Below are positions 1-10,255 of a stretch of DNA of 56,209 nt, piece after piece. The stretch spans positions 1-56,209 of the forward strand of contig CAPOZU010000015.1 in the NCBI GenBank assembly GCA_948676835.1, given 5' to 3'. Every line of letters starts with the position of its first letter. Positions within the stretch are counted from its first letter, which is position 1. Source of the DNA: an uncultured Clostridia bacterium (lineage in GTDB: Bacteria; Bacillota; Clostridia; TANB77; CAG-508). Below the pieces are notes generated by a model. It was not told the origin of the DNA, searched no databases, and worked only from the letters and a program-made list of their open reading frames with translations. Both the position numbers and the translations under genes were made by a program.

Positions 1-184
1 AAACTTTTAAAAAATTCATATTTACTTCTAAGCAATACTATAGAAAGTTAAATTTACTCATACAAATAACAATTTTTATGATAAAAATAAAATTTTTGCA
101 TATAATTAACTAATAAAATTTTTCAAAATCCTTATAATACAAGTAGGCGTAATTCTACAAATTTCTTAATTTTTCTTAAAAAAC

Positions 185-213
185 TTGAAATGAAATCCAT
201 AAAATGGTATAAT
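185..213 (+). promoter_or_regulatory. Sigma-A-type promoter for the glycosyltransferase gene
   Basis: TTGAAA (185-190) and a perfect TATAAT (208-213) are separated by 17 nt. The start codon at 276 lies about 55 nt beyond the expected transcription start. The rest of bases 1-275 is AT-rich, and I see nothing else in it. Confidence 0.65.
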
Positions 214-275
214 AGAAAATGTGTAATAACATAGTTGGCAATTAATGCCAAAATAAAATAAAGTGAGGTCGAAAG

Positions 276-1517
276 ATGAAATATTTATATCTTTTACAAC
301 AAGCTTTGATATGGATAATAACTATATATTGGGCATATCAAATTGTAGTAAGTTTTTGTTCACTAATAAAATTAAAAGACAAAAAATTATTAATTGAAAA
401 AGATCATAAATTTATGGCTGTAATTCCAGCTCATAATGAAGAATCCGTAATTAAAAACTTAGTAGATAGTCTTCAAGAACAAGATTATCCAAGAGAATTA
501 TATGATATATACGTTATTGCAGATAATTGCAATGATAATACAGCTCAAATAGCAAAAGATGCAGGAGCAATAGTGTTAAAGAGATTTGATGAAGAACATA
601 AAACAAAAGGATTTGCTTTAAACTGGTTCTTACAACAAAAAATAGAAGAAAACGCAGATTATGATGCAATGTGTGTATTTGATGCGGATAATATAGTTGA
701 TAAAAACTTCTTAAAAAATATGAATAAAAAATTATGCCAAGGTGAAGAAGTTGTTCAAGGATATAGAGATATAAAAAATCCTACAGATAGTTGGATATCA
801 TCAGGATATGCAATCTTCTATTGGATGATGCATAGATTCTATCATTTAGCTAGATATAATTTAGGATTATCACCATTACTAAATGGTACAGGGTTTATGG
901 TAAAATTTGATTTATTAAAACCAGATGGATGGCAAACAGAAACATTAACAGAAGATATAGAGTATTCTTTAATAAATATAGCTAGTGGTAGAAAATTAGG
1001 TTGGGCTGTTGATGCAATAGTTTATGATGAACAACCTACAACATTTAGAGCAAGTTGGTCACAACGTTCAAGATGGTCAGTTGGACATTTACAATGTATG
1101 AAAAAATATACAAAAGACTTAGCAAATGGTGTAAAAGAGCATAAAACATTAATGAACTTTGATGGATTATTATATATGTTTGGTATTCCAATGATGCTAT
1201 TAACATTCCTTTTATTAGGAGTAAATACATTACTATACTTTGGTGCTGAAATGACATTTGCAGATTTAGTTGGAAACTTTTCAAGATATTTAATTGCTAC
1301 ATTTATACTTCCAGTTATAACAGGAACATTAATTATGGCATTAGAGAAGAAAGAAATTAAACCAATGATAAAAGGAATTCTATGTTATCCATTATTCCTT
1401 GGTTCTTGGATTTTAATAAATATAAAATGTTTAATTAAACCAACAACAACATGGGAAAAAATTGAACACGTTAGAGATATTAATATAAAAGAAGTATCAT
1501 CTAATACATTAAATTAA
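276..1517 (+). CDS. Membrane-bound family 2 glycosyltransferase
   Basis: This 413-aa enzyme probably transfers a sugar from a nucleotide donor to make or export an envelope polysaccharide. A first membrane segment (about residues 8-30) is followed by a GT-A domain. The domain carries the metal-binding DAD (in VFDADNIV), a TED acid motif (in LTEDIEYS) and a QRSRW signature, the order seen in processive synthases of the cellulose/hyaluronan/poly-GlcNAc type. Two to three hydrophobic segments follow (about 300-390). GTGAGG stands 7 nt before the ATG. The gene is monocistronic, with its own promoter and terminator. The donor and the product cannot be told from the sequence. Confidence 0.85.
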   Translation: MKYLYLLQQALIWIITIYWAYQIVVSFCSLIKLKDKKLLIEKDHKFMAVIPAHNEESVIKNLVDSLQEQDYPRELYDIYVIADNCNDNTAQIAKDAGAIVLKRFDEEHKTKGFALNWFLQQKIEENADYDAMCVFDADNIVDKNFLKNMNKKLCQGEEVVQGYRDIKNPTDSWISSGYAIFYWMMHRFYHLARYNLGLSPLLNGTGFMVKFDLLKPDGWQTETLTEDIEYSLINIASGRKLGWAVDAIVYDEQPTTFRASWSQRSRWSVGHLQCMKKYTKDLANGVKEHKTLMNFDGLLYMFGIPMMLLTFLLLGVNTLLYFGAEMTFADLVGNFSRYLIATFILPVITGTLIMALEKKEIKPMIKGILCYPLFLGSWILINIKCLIKPTTTWEKIEHVRDINIKEVSSNTLN

Positions 1518-1532
1518 TAGAAAAATATATTA

Positions 1533-1567
1533 AGAGGTAGAATTTAGGTTCTACCTCTTTTTTTATT
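1533..1567 (+). terminator. Rho-independent terminator
   Basis: A perfect 10-bp stem (AGAGGTAGAA / TTCTACCTCT) with a 6-nt loop is followed by a run of T. Confidence 0.85.
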
Positions 1568-1816
1568 TTATATATCGCATGTCAAATGTGATGCGTGAGT
1601 TACCAAATCTTAACATAATCGTGAAATCCAATATTTATAAGTGTTTCAAAAAAATGGTATGAAATATGTTTGTAACACAAAAGCTTAAGATATCCGAAAA
1701 TACTGGATATTAAGCGATTTCATTTTAAAAGTGAGTATAAATTGTACTCACTCATTTTATTATGATAATATTTATGTGAAAACTAATAATAGTATTATTT
1801 TACGGAGGGCTTTAAA
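1568..1816 (+). promoter_or_regulatory. Structured leader before the pilin-like gene, class unknown
   Basis: No ORF fits here. Three inverted repeats are packed into about 200 nt. GCAT...ATGC lies near 1577-1594. An arm pair GCTTAA-GATATCC / GGATAT-TAAGC lies around 1682-1716. GTGAGTA / TACTCAC lies around 1731-1751 and is followed by a T-rich stretch. The last could act as an attenuator or terminator before the SD (GGAGGG, 1804-1809). I could not match the c-di-GMP-I, SAM, T-box or other riboswitch cores I know. Confidence 0.35.
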
Positions 1817-4720
1817 ATGACAAAAAAGAAATTATTAATTTTAACGATTTTAATGGTAGTATTACTACAAATAATTTTACCATTAAAGAGTTTGGCAGCA
1901 CTTGTAACTGGAGAAAAATTTTCAGTTGAGGTAGTAAAGGTAGTAAAAAATAGTGCAGTACAGAGAGAAAGAATTGTTTCTAGATGTCTACAATCAACAG
2001 GACATTCGGGATATAATCATTCTACGAATCTTAGAAGCCTTGCTCAAAGTGCTGGATTTTTAGGCTATGTTGGCTACAATTGGAGCCAATATACTACTGT
2101 GCCTAGTACTTATACTAGTGGACTTGCTCCTAATAATAACTATGCGTCGGTTCACTATAATATAACAGGAAACGCTCCATATAAAGCAGATGAAACTCTT
2201 TTCCTCTTTTTTAGTACTACATTTTATTTAAATTATAATGCAAATGGAGGAAGTGGTGCACCAGCATCACAAACAGCTACTAGTGTTACAGAAAGTAGTC
2301 ATGACTTTACTATTTCATCGACTAATCCAACACGACCAGAATATACTTTTTTGGGATGGAGTACTAGTTCAACTGCAACCTCTCCAAGTTATTATGGAGG
2401 TGGAAATATAAATGTTACTGGCACTACAACATTATATGCAGTATGGAAAAAAATATATGCATTAGATTATAAAACTAATGACTATAATGTAGAAAATATG
2501 CCAGAGGGAGAACGTGATAATACTCTTGAACCAAGTACAACATTTAATGTATCAACAAAAAAACCAACACGTCCAGGATATGATTTCTTAGGATGGACTG
2601 AAGAAGATAATTCATCAAAAGTTAAATATACAGAAAATCAAGAAATAGTATTAACAGCTGCTAATCCTACCAAAACTTTATATCCTGTATGGAAAGAGAA
2701 ACCAGAAGTTTATGAACCAGCAAATTTATGGGGAGATTATAACATAGAGTATTATTATGATAATGTTAAAGATAATAGCAAAACAGAATCTAACATTTAT
2801 GAGACAATAGGAACTGAGATTACTGAATCAAAATTAAGTAGAAAATTAACTGCCAATAGGAAAACCAATTACAGTAATCCAGCAGTACTAAATGTGCCAT
2901 ATGTTGTAGAGGATAAAGCAAATGAAGAAGAGAAAACTATAAAAGTATTTTATGAGTCAGAAAAACAAACAAATCCATCAGATGATAAAACATATACAAT
3001 AACAGTAAGAAATAACAAAGATGGACATACATATGATGCATTTCAAATATTCTCAGGAGATTTTTATGCAGATGAAAGTGGAAATGCAGTATTATCAAAT
3101 ATAGAATGGGGAGAAAATTTAGATACATTAATTGTAGATTCAGATAAAACACATGGAGATGCAATTTTGGAAAGATTAAAAAATCCAGAATATTCAAAAT
3201 ATGCAGATGAATATAAGGATTGTAATACAGCAGCAGAAATTGCAGATAAATTATCTCAAAATGAGAGTCAAAAATATGACGGACCAAGAGTAAGAGATTT
3301 TGTTAATATAGTTGCAGATTACATAGTAGAAAAAGGTATTGAAAAAACAGAGTCAACAAATCAATTTATCGAATCAGCAGATAGTATAACAGGAGCAGAA
3401 ACTACATATTATCAAATAACAGGATTACAAGCAGGATATTATGTAGTAATAGATGCGAATATAGATGCAGAGCATAAAGATGATAACATGTATAGTAGAT
3501 ACTTATTAGATGTAGTACAAGATGTAACAATGTATGTAAAAACTTCAGTACCAACATTAACAAAATCTGTAACAGGAAATAATATCAAAAAAGAAATAAG
3601 AACAGTTGTAAGTGATATAGAAAATGAAGAAGAACAAAGCAATGTAGAAAAAACATATATATTAGATAATATAAGAAATACAGCAACTTATAAAGAAGAT
3701 GGTGAAGATTATGATATAGGATTTCAACTAAATACATCAATTCCAAATACAGACACATATAAACAATTTACATATATAATAACAGATATATTATCAAAGG
3801 GATTTGATTTTGATCAAAATTCATTAGTAGTAACAATTGGAGGAAGTAAATATACAGATTATACTTTAACGAATGAATTAGATGAAGAAACAGGAAATAG
3901 AAAAATAGTATTAAACTTTGGTAACATAGTAGATAAAATAGGAAAAGGAATAGAAAAAGGACAAGATGTAATTATAAATTATAATGCAAAACTAAATGAA
4001 AAGGCAGAAGCAGGTAATGTAGCAAATACTAACCAAGCATATTTAACATATTCAAATAATCCATATACAGATGAAACAACACAAACATCAACAGTATATA
4101 CATATACATATGCCATTGGATTAGATATAAGCAAAATTGCTGAAATTAAAGATGATAGTACATCTGAAAATGAAGTGACAGAAGAAAATCTAGTAACTAC
4201 AGAACTAGAATATTTATCAGGAGCAGAATTTACAATATATAAAGCTATCGAAGATGAAAATGGAGAGTTAACTGGAGAAAAAGTAGAAATAGCAAAAATA
4301 ACATCAAATGAAGTAAAGAATGAAGAAGGAAATGTAATAAAAGAATTAGGACACGCAATATATAGTGGATTAGGAGCTGGAACATATTATATAAAAGAAA
4401 CAAAATCACCAGATGGATATAATAGATTGAAAAATGAAATAGAATTAAAAATAGATGTATCATGTACAGAATTAGGAGAACCAAGATGGGATATTAAATA
4501 TCAAAAGGATACAGAGTTGGTAAACCTAAAAGAAGGATTTGTTGAAAATGAAAAAGGTGATACAAAAATACAATGTATAAATTTAGAGGTACAAAATACA
4601 TCAGGATTCCAATTACCAGCAACAGGTGGAAGGGGAACAATAATATTTACAGTTATAGGATTAAGCATAATGATAATAGTAGGAATATCTTTGAAAGTTA
4701 ATAAAAATAAACAAAATTAA
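1817..4720 (+). CDS. Pilin-like LPxTG surface protein with InlB-B repeats and a SpaA domain
   Basis: This 967-aa secreted protein is probably a wall-anchored adhesin or pilus subunit. It has an N-terminal signal peptide (KKK, hydrophobic core, cleavage near LAA about residue 29). Two InlB B-type repeats follow (about 135-213 and 213-293), with their GYxFLGW / LYAVW hallmarks. A fimbrial isopeptide-forming region lies at about 610-755. A SpaA/Cna-B domain (about 765-895) carries the E-box-like KETKSPDGY. An LPATGG sorting signal near 933 is followed by a membrane span and a basic tail. The SD GGAGGG is well spaced from the ATG. No sortase lies beside it; candidates in the window are at 27602 and 43268. 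Self-formed isopeptide bonds are known for this family but are inferred here. Confidence 0.85.
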   Translation: MTKKKLLILTILMVVLLQIILPLKSLAALVTGEKFSVEVVKVVKNSAVQRERIVSRCLQSTGHSGYNHSTNLRSLAQSAGFLGYVGYNWSQYTTVPSTYTSGLAPNNNYASVHYNITGNAPYKADETLFLFFSTTFYLNYNANGGSGAPASQTATSVTESSHDFTISSTNPTRPEYTFLGWSTSSTATSPSYYGGGNINVTGTTTLYAVWKKIYALDYKTNDYNVENMPEGERDNTLEPSTTFNVSTKKPTRPGYDFLGWTEEDNSSKVKYTENQEIVLTAANPTKTLYPVWKEKPEVYEPANLWGDYNIEYYYDNVKDNSKTESNIYETIGTEITESKLSRKLTANRKTNYSNPAVLNVPYVVEDKANEEEKTIKVFYESEKQTNPSDDKTYTITVRNNKDGHTYDAFQIFSGDFYADESGNAVLSNIEWGENLDTLIVDSDKTHGDAILERLKNPEYSKYADEYKDCNTAAEIADKLSQNESQKYDGPRVRDFVNIVADYIVEKGIEKTESTNQFIESADSITGAETTYYQITGLQAGYYVVIDANIDAEHKDDNMYSRYLLDVVQDVTMYVKTSVPTLTKSVTGNNIKKEIRTVVSDIENEEEQSNVEKTYILDNIRNTATYKEDGEDYDIGFQLNTSIPNTDTYKQFTYIITDILSKGFDFDQNSLVVTIGGSKYTDYTLTNELDEETGNRKIVLNFGNIVDKIGKGIEKGQDVIINYNAKLNEKAEAGNVANTNQAYLTYSNNPYTDETTQTSTVYTYTYAIGLDISKIAEIKDDSTSENEVTEENLVTTELEYLSGAEFTIYKAIEDENGELTGEKVEIAKITSNEVKNEEGNVIKELGHAIYSGLGAGTYYIKETKSPDGYNRLKNEIELKIDVSCTELGEPRWDIKYQKDTELVNLKEGFVENEKGDTKIQCINLEVQNTSGFQLPATGGRGTIIFTVIGLSIMIIVGISLKVNKNKQN

Positions 4721-4746
4721 GAGCGATTGAAAAATCGCTCTTTTGT
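4721..4746 (+). terminator. Rho-independent terminator
   Basis: GAGCGATT / AATCGCTC form an 8-bp stem with a 4-nt loop directly after the stop codon. TTTT follows. Confidence 0.8.
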
Positions 4747-4847
4747 ATTAAAAAAAGTATTTTTTATTTTATATACTTAAACTCTATTATATGAATTACT
4801 TTGTAGAATTAAGTACCTTTTTTTAGTAAAAAAGTAGTGTTTTCTTA

Positions 4848-4876
4848 TTGTAAAATTCAAGAAAAAATGATAGTAT
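4848..4876 (+). promoter_or_regulatory. Probable promoter of the murB-yvcK operon
   Basis: TTGTAA (4848-4853) and TAGTAT (4871-4876) are 17 nt apart. The murB start is about 40 nt beyond the expected transcription start. Confidence 0.45.
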
Positions 4877-4924
4877 ATGTATACATTTATAAAATAAAAA
4901 TAACTACAAAAGGGGATGGCAAAA

Positions 4925-5845
4925 ATGGAAGATTTTGAAAAACGATTGCAGGATATTGTAACTGCAAAAAATGTTTTAATAAATGAGCCAATGTCAAAAC
5001 ATACATCTTTCAAAATAGGAGGACCTGCAGATTATTTTATAATAATCAATTCAGTACAAGAATTAAAAGATGTTTTAAAATTAGCAAATAAAAATAATAT
5101 TCCTATTACTCTTGTTGGTAATGGTACTAATCTTTTAGTTAGAGATGGCGGAATTAGAGGTTTTGTTATAAAACTTAATTTGAATAATTTTAAAATCAAA
5201 AGAAGTTCAAATGAAATTCAAATAACAGCTGAATCTGGAATGACTCTAGCTACATTATCATTAATTGCTGGAAAAGAAGAAATTGCTGGATTAGAATTTT
5301 TGTCTGGTATACCAGGAACTATAGGTGGAGCACTTCGTATGAATGCAGGAGCTTATGGTAGTGAAATGAAAGACATTGTTGTTAAGTCAAGATATATGAC
5401 TCATGATGGAAAAATTAAAACATTAAATTTAGAAGAACATAAATTTGAATATAGAAATAGTATTTTTTCAAAACTAAAAGACACAATAATTATAGATACA
5501 ACAATAAAAGCTCAAAAGGGAAATAAAAAGGAAATTGATGAAAAAGTTAAAGAATATTCAAATTTAAGAAAAGAAAAGCAACCTTTAGAGTATCCAAATG
5601 CTGGCAGTACTTTTAAAAGAAAAGAAGGATATATAACAGCGAAACTAATTGATGAATGTGGATTAAAGGGGGCTAGTGTTGGAGATGCAGAAGTATCTAC
5701 TAAACATGCTGGATTTGTTGTAAATAAAGGAAAAGCTACAGCAAATGATGTTTTAAAACTAGTTGAATATGTAAAGAAGGAAGTAAAGAAAAAATTTGAA
5801 TTAGACATAGAACTAGAAATAATAGTATTAGGAGATGAAAAATAA
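4925..5845 (+). CDS. murB: UDP-N-acetylenolpyruvoylglucosamine reductase MurB
   Basis: MurB is an FAD enzyme that reduces UDP-GlcNAc-enolpyruvate to UDP-MurNAc with NADPH, the second committed step of cytoplasmic peptidoglycan precursor synthesis. The FAD-binding half has SKHTSFKIGGPA and VGNGTNLLV, then SGIPGTIGGALRMNAGAYG. The C-terminal half has AGSTFKR, with the catalytic serine, and a HAGFVVNKG segment. An ATG at 4916 directly abuts the AGGGG SD, so I prefer the in-frame ATG at 4925 (9-nt spacing, 306 aa). The stop overlaps the next start (TAATG), indicating translational coupling to yvcK. Confidence 0.95.
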   Translation: MEDFEKRLQDIVTAKNVLINEPMSKHTSFKIGGPADYFIIINSVQELKDVLKLANKNNIPITLVGNGTNLLVRDGGIRGFVIKLNLNNFKIKRSSNEIQITAESGMTLATLSLIAGKEEIAGLEFLSGIPGTIGGALRMNAGAYGSEMKDIVVKSRYMTHDGKIKTLNLEEHKFEYRNSIFSKLKDTIIIDTTIKAQKGNKKEIDEKVKEYSNLRKEKQPLEYPNAGSTFKRKEGYITAKLIDECGLKGASVGDAEVSTKHAGFVVNKGKATANDVLKLVEYVKKEVKKKFELDIELEIIVLGDEK

Positions 5846-7398
5846 TGAAATCTTTTTTTGAATGGTTTAAGGCTAGTACTAAAGTCAAAAGATGGATTCT
5901 TTTGATTTTAGTGGGTGTAGCACTTGTTTGTTATGGTATTGCTAAAATTTTAGTTTCAGAGGAAATAACATTCTTTGAACTTGGAAAAACAGTTATAATT
6001 TTTGTACTTGGATTTATAGCTATTGTTGTTAGTGTTGTATTTATACAAAAACGTTCTTTAGAAATAATTATTGAAGCGAATAATGCATCAACAGAACAAG
6101 GAAAGAAAGCTAAAGCAAATATAAAATCATTAATTTTTAATAGAAAAGTATATGAAGAAGGACCCAAAATAGTAGTAATTGGTGGCGGAAAAGGTCTAAA
6201 TACAGTTATTGAAGGATTTAGAAAATATACAAATAATATAACTGCAATTATTACAATGTCTGATTATGGAAATGTACCTACAAATTCTAGAAAAGCTTTA
6301 AATACATTACCATTAAAAGATATTAAAGATGGTATAATTGCAATGTCAAATAAAGAAGAACTAATGAGTAAATTAATGAACTTAAATTTCAATAATGAAA
6401 GATTAAGAGGATTAAATTTTGGTGATATTTATTTAACTGCAATGAATGAAATATATGGAAATATTTCAGAAGCAATATCAAAAAGTACAGAAGTTTTAAA
6501 TATAAATGGTAAGGTAATACCAGTTACTTTTGATGAAATTACAATTTGTGCAGAACTTGCAGATGGTACAACAATAAAACAAAAAGATAAAATACCAGAA
6601 GCTGTTGCTAAAAGTGGGGCAAAAATTAATAGAATTTATGTTTCACCATCAAATTGTAGATCAGCTCCAGGTGTTATAGAAGCAATTGAAGATGCAGATG
6701 TTATTATTATTGGACCTGGAAGTCTTTATACAAATGTATTACCAAATTTACTTGTAAAAAATGTTGCTAAGGCTATAAAAGATAGTAAAGCAATGAAATT
6801 TTATATTTCAAATATTATGACAGAACCAGGTCAAACTGATAATTATGATTTATCAGAACATTTTAGAGTAATTAAAGAGCATGTAGGTACAGATATAATA
6901 GATTACTGTTTAGCAGATACTGGAGAAGTAGTTCCTGAATATATTAGAAAATACAATAAAGAAGGCTCAGATTTAGTTGAAATAGATAGTAGAAAATTGA
7001 ATAATTACAATATAAAAATTATTCAAAGAAATATGTCTTGTATAAAAGATGGAAAAGTTCGTCACAATCCAGAAATCATTGCTGCTTCTATAATTGAAAT
7101 GCTATGTAATGATTTAAAATTCCATGATATGCAAAATGATACAGAGTACTTGCTATTACAATCTGTTTTAAAAGAACAGAAAAAAGTAATTGCTCAAAAT
7201 GAAAAGCGTTTAGTAAAGGTTTCTAATAAACCATCACTTATAAAAAAGAAAAATAATACAAATAAAAGAAGTAAATTTAAAGAAAAATATAATGAAAGAG
7301 TAAATTCAATTCAAAATACAGAATCCAAAATTGCTGAAAATAAAAAAATAGCAAAAGAAATAGAAAAGATGGAAAAAGCTAAAAAAAGAAAACATTAA
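5845..7398 (+). CDS. yvcK: YvcK/CofD-family protein, membrane-anchored form
   Basis: This 517-aa protein is of the YvcK (gluconeogenesis factor) family, which binds UDP-GlcNAc and affects cell-wall and carbon metabolism in Firmicutes. Two membrane segments (about 17-38 and 47-68) precede the core. The core starts with the nucleotide-binding IGGGKGLNTV and includes DYGNVPTNSRK, PSNCRSAPGV, IIGPGSLYTNVLPNL and ISNIMTEPGQTDNY. A Lys/Glu-rich tail of about 70 residues ends the protein. Members without the N-terminal anchor are nearer 320 aa. Adjacency to murB is common. The usual neighbours rapZ and whiA are missing here. Confidence 0.88.
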   Translation: MKSFFEWFKASTKVKRWILLILVGVALVCYGIAKILVSEEITFFELGKTVIIFVLGFIAIVVSVVFIQKRSLEIIIEANNASTEQGKKAKANIKSLIFNRKVYEEGPKIVVIGGGKGLNTVIEGFRKYTNNITAIITMSDYGNVPTNSRKALNTLPLKDIKDGIIAMSNKEELMSKLMNLNFNNERLRGLNFGDIYLTAMNEIYGNISEAISKSTEVLNINGKVIPVTFDEITICAELADGTTIKQKDKIPEAVAKSGAKINRIYVSPSNCRSAPGVIEAIEDADVIIIGPGSLYTNVLPNLLVKNVAKAIKDSKAMKFYISNIMTEPGQTDNYDLSEHFRVIKEHVGTDIIDYCLADTGEVVPEYIRKYNKEGSDLVEIDSRKLNNYNIKIIQRNMSCIKDGKVRHNPEIIAASIIEMLCNDLKFHDMQNDTEYLLLQSVLKEQKKVIAQNEKRLVKVSNKPSLIKKKNNTNKRSKFKEKYNERVNSIQNTESKIAENKKIAKEIEKMEKAKKRKH

Positions 7399-7428
7399 AA
7401 AGATGAGTTAATAGAAGGAAGAATACAA

Positions 7429-9463
7429 ATGAAAATAAGTAAGAAGAAAATAGATTTAAAAGATTGTTTAAATAAAGAATGGATTATAACAAATGGTATA
7501 GGTGGATTTTGTTCATCAACAGTTATTGGGGCAAATACTAGAAGATATCATGGGCTTTTAATTGCTCCATTAATTCCACCAGCACAGAGACATTTACTTG
7601 TTTCTAAATTGGATGAAAAAATAGAAGTAAATGGAGAAGAATACAATCTGTATACTAATGTTTGTAAAAATTATATTTCAGATGGATATAAAAATTTAGA
7701 TAGTTTTGAAAAAGATTATTTACCTATATTTACTTATAAAGTTAAAGATATAAAAATCACAAAAACAATTTCTATGATTTATGGTAGAAATACAGTTGTT
7801 GTACAATATAATATAAAAAATGGAAAATATGATTCGAAATTAACTTTAGCACCTGTTTTAAACTTTAGAGATTTTCATTCAATGACACCAAATCATCAAT
7901 TTTCATTAAAACAAAAAATCGATAAAAATAAAATTAGAATTGAGATTGATGGAAATGCTAGCACGCCAGTTTATACACATGTGAATGATGGAGAATATAT
8001 TATACACGAAAATGATATTTTCAAAAATATGTATTATTTAAAAGAGGAAGAAAGAGGATTTGATGCTGAGGAGGATTTGATTGTTCCTGGAAGATATGAA
8101 ATTCTTGTAAAGGCAAAAGAAACAAAAGAAATTACTTTTGTAGCATCTTTAGAAGACAATACAGAGCAAGTTGATAGTAATAGTATATTTAAAAATGAAA
8201 TCTTAAGATTACAAAATGTGGTTAATAATTCTGAACTTTTAATCTCAAAATCAAAACTTACCAAAAACGAGAAAGATTATAATGAATTAGTGAAAGATTT
8301 AATAATTAGTGCAGATTCTTTTGTAATAAATAGGCAATCATTTGGAACACATTCAATAATTGCAGGATTTCCGTGGTTTTTAGATTGGGGGCGAGATACT
8401 CTAATTGCTTATGAAGGTCTTTTATTAATTACAAAAAGATTTGATTTAGCAAAAGAAATATTATTAACTTTTACAAGGGATGTAAAATATGGATTAGTTC
8501 CAAATCGGGTATTCTGGTTTCGATAATAGACCTTTATATAATAGTGCCGATGCTTCACTATTACTTTTTGAACAAGTTAATAAATACTTACAATATACAA
8601 AAGACTATGAATTTATAAAGAATAATATTTATGAAAAACTAAAAGATATTGCTGAAAATTACATGAAAGGCATCGATTTAGATAATAACAATATTTATAT
8701 AGATAAAGATGGATTACTATCATCAGGAACGGAAACAACTCAAAATACTTGGATGGATGCTAAAATAGATAATTTTGCAGTTACTCCTAGAAATGGGAAA
8801 GTAGTAGAATTAAATGCTCTTTGGTATAATGCGTTAAAAACTTTAGAAAACTTAGCAAATAAATTTGATGAAAAATCTTTAGCAGATAATTATAAAAAAA
8901 TAGCAGCCAAACATCAAAAAGAATTTCAAAATCAATTTTATAATAAAAAGAAAAAATCATTATATGATGTTATTGGAGATGATAAAATCAGACCAAATCA
9001 ATTATTTAGTATTTCTACAACATATCCAGTAATTAAACCATCTTCTGAAATTGGTAAAACAATTTTCAAAACTTGTACAACTAAATTATTAACAAAATAT
9101 GGATTGCGCACATTAGCTAAAGGAGAAGAAGGATACATCCCTTATTACCAAGGAAATGCAAGAGAAAGAGATATGGCATATCATCAAGGTGTAGTTTGGG
9201 TATGGCTTATAGGATTATATCATGATGCATTAAAAAATATAATTAATGATGAAAAAGATAGATTAGAAAAAGAAAAATTATTAATAGAGTACGAAAAACT
9301 AATAAAAAATGTGTATTCTAGCTTTAAAATAGAAGTATATGATGTTGGAATAGGAAGTATTTCAGAGTTATATAATTCACAAATGCCTTTTATTGCAGGA
9401 GGAACTTTTGCTCAAGCTTGGAGTGTTTCAGAAGTTTTAAAAATTTTGTCAAAAATGAAATAA
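7429..9463 (+). CDS. Glycogen debranching enzyme (amylo-alpha-1,6-glucosidase), read through one CGG +1 shift
   Basis: This is a bacterial GDE that removes alpha-1,6 branches from glycogen or maltodextrins. The N-terminal domain shows WIITNGIGGF and ANTRRYHGLL. The (alpha/alpha)6 catalytic domain shows PWFLDWGRDTLIAYEG, WMDAK, and later EGYIPYYQGN with MAYHQGVVWVW. The frame stops at 8526, but the same domain continues one base over. The change point is the in-frame CGG at 8506-8508. Skipping its C gives VPN-GYSGFDNRPLYNSADA, which restores the conserved PLYNSADA strand and a 677-aa protein of normal size. Conservation on both sides argues against decay, but a sequencing error cannot be excluded. 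Confidence 0.85.
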
Positions 9464-9476
9464 AATGAGATTTAGA

Positions 9477-9500
9477 GGGCGTTCAAAAGAACGTCCTTAA
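9477..9500 (+). terminator. Hairpin between the debranching enzyme and ABC transporter genes
   Basis: GGGCGTTC / GAACGTCC pair (one G-U) around an AAAA loop. The following sequence (TTAAATTT) is a poor U-tract, so termination may be weak or partial. Confidence 0.5.
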
Positions 9501-9518
9501 ATTTCAAAGGAGAATATT

Positions 9519-10238
9519 ATGATACAAATAAAAAATGTAAGTAAATCATACGTAAAAGGAAAAAAGACGATAAACGATTTAAACCTAGAAATTAAAAATG
9601 GAGAGATATTTGGATTTTTAGGACCTAATGGTGCAGGTAAAACAACTACAATAAAAATGATTACAGGCGTTTTAGATATAGATGAAGGAGATATCTTAAT
9701 AGATAATATTAGTATAAAAGAAAATCCAGTTAAAGCAAAAATGGAATTTGGATTTGTTCCAGATAGTCCAGATTTATTTTTAAAACTAAAAGGAATAGAA
9801 TATTTAAATTTTCTTGCTGATATATATGATGTATCAAAAGAAGATAGAAAAATTAGAATTGAAAAATATTCTAAAATGTTTGATATGTTTGATAATTTGA
9901 ATGATAGAATTCAAAATTATTCACATGGTATGAGACAGAAAATAATTGTTATTGGAGCAATGCTACATAATCCTAGAAATTGGATATTAGATGAGCCAAT
10001 GACAGGTTTAGATCCCAAATCAGCACATGATTTAAAAGAACTTATGAAAGAACATAGTAGTAATGGAAATTGTGTATTCTTTTCTACACATGTTTTAGAA
10101 GTTGCAGAAAAAATATGTGATAGAATAGGAATTATAAATAAAGGAAAATTAATTTTTGTTGGAACATATGAAGAAATGAAAAAGAAGTTTAAAGAAGATG
10201 CTTCTTTGGAAGATTTGTTTTTGGAAATTACAGAATAA
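9519..10238 (+). CDS. ABC transporter ATP-binding protein
   Basis: This 239-aa nucleotide-binding subunit is of the ABC-2 exporter type. Walker A is GPNGAGKTTT, the signature is YSHGMRQK, Walker B with D-loop is WILDEPMTGLDPKS, and the H-loop is in STHVLEV. The SD AAAGGAG lies just upstream. The permease follows after 17 nt and is its obvious partner. Neither sequence reveals the substrate. Confidence 0.93.
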   Translation: MIQIKNVSKSYVKGKKTINDLNLEIKNGEIFGFLGPNGAGKTTTIKMITGVLDIDEGDILIDNISIKENPVKAKMEFGFVPDSPDLFLKLKGIEYLNFLADIYDVSKEDRKIRIEKYSKMFDMFDNLNDRIQNYSHGMRQKIIVIGAMLHNPRNWILDEPMTGLDPKSAHDLKELMKEHSSNGNCVFFSTHVLEVAEKICDRIGIINKGKLIFVGTYEEMKKKFKEDASLEDLFLEITE

Positions 10239-10255
10239 ATTATGGAGTAAAATTT

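Noticed and set aside
1045..1284. Antisense open frames inside real genes, here and in other genes
   Set aside because: They mirror AT-rich coding sequence, lack SDs and recognisable domains, and are hydrophobic Leu/His/Phe-rich translations typical of shadow frames.
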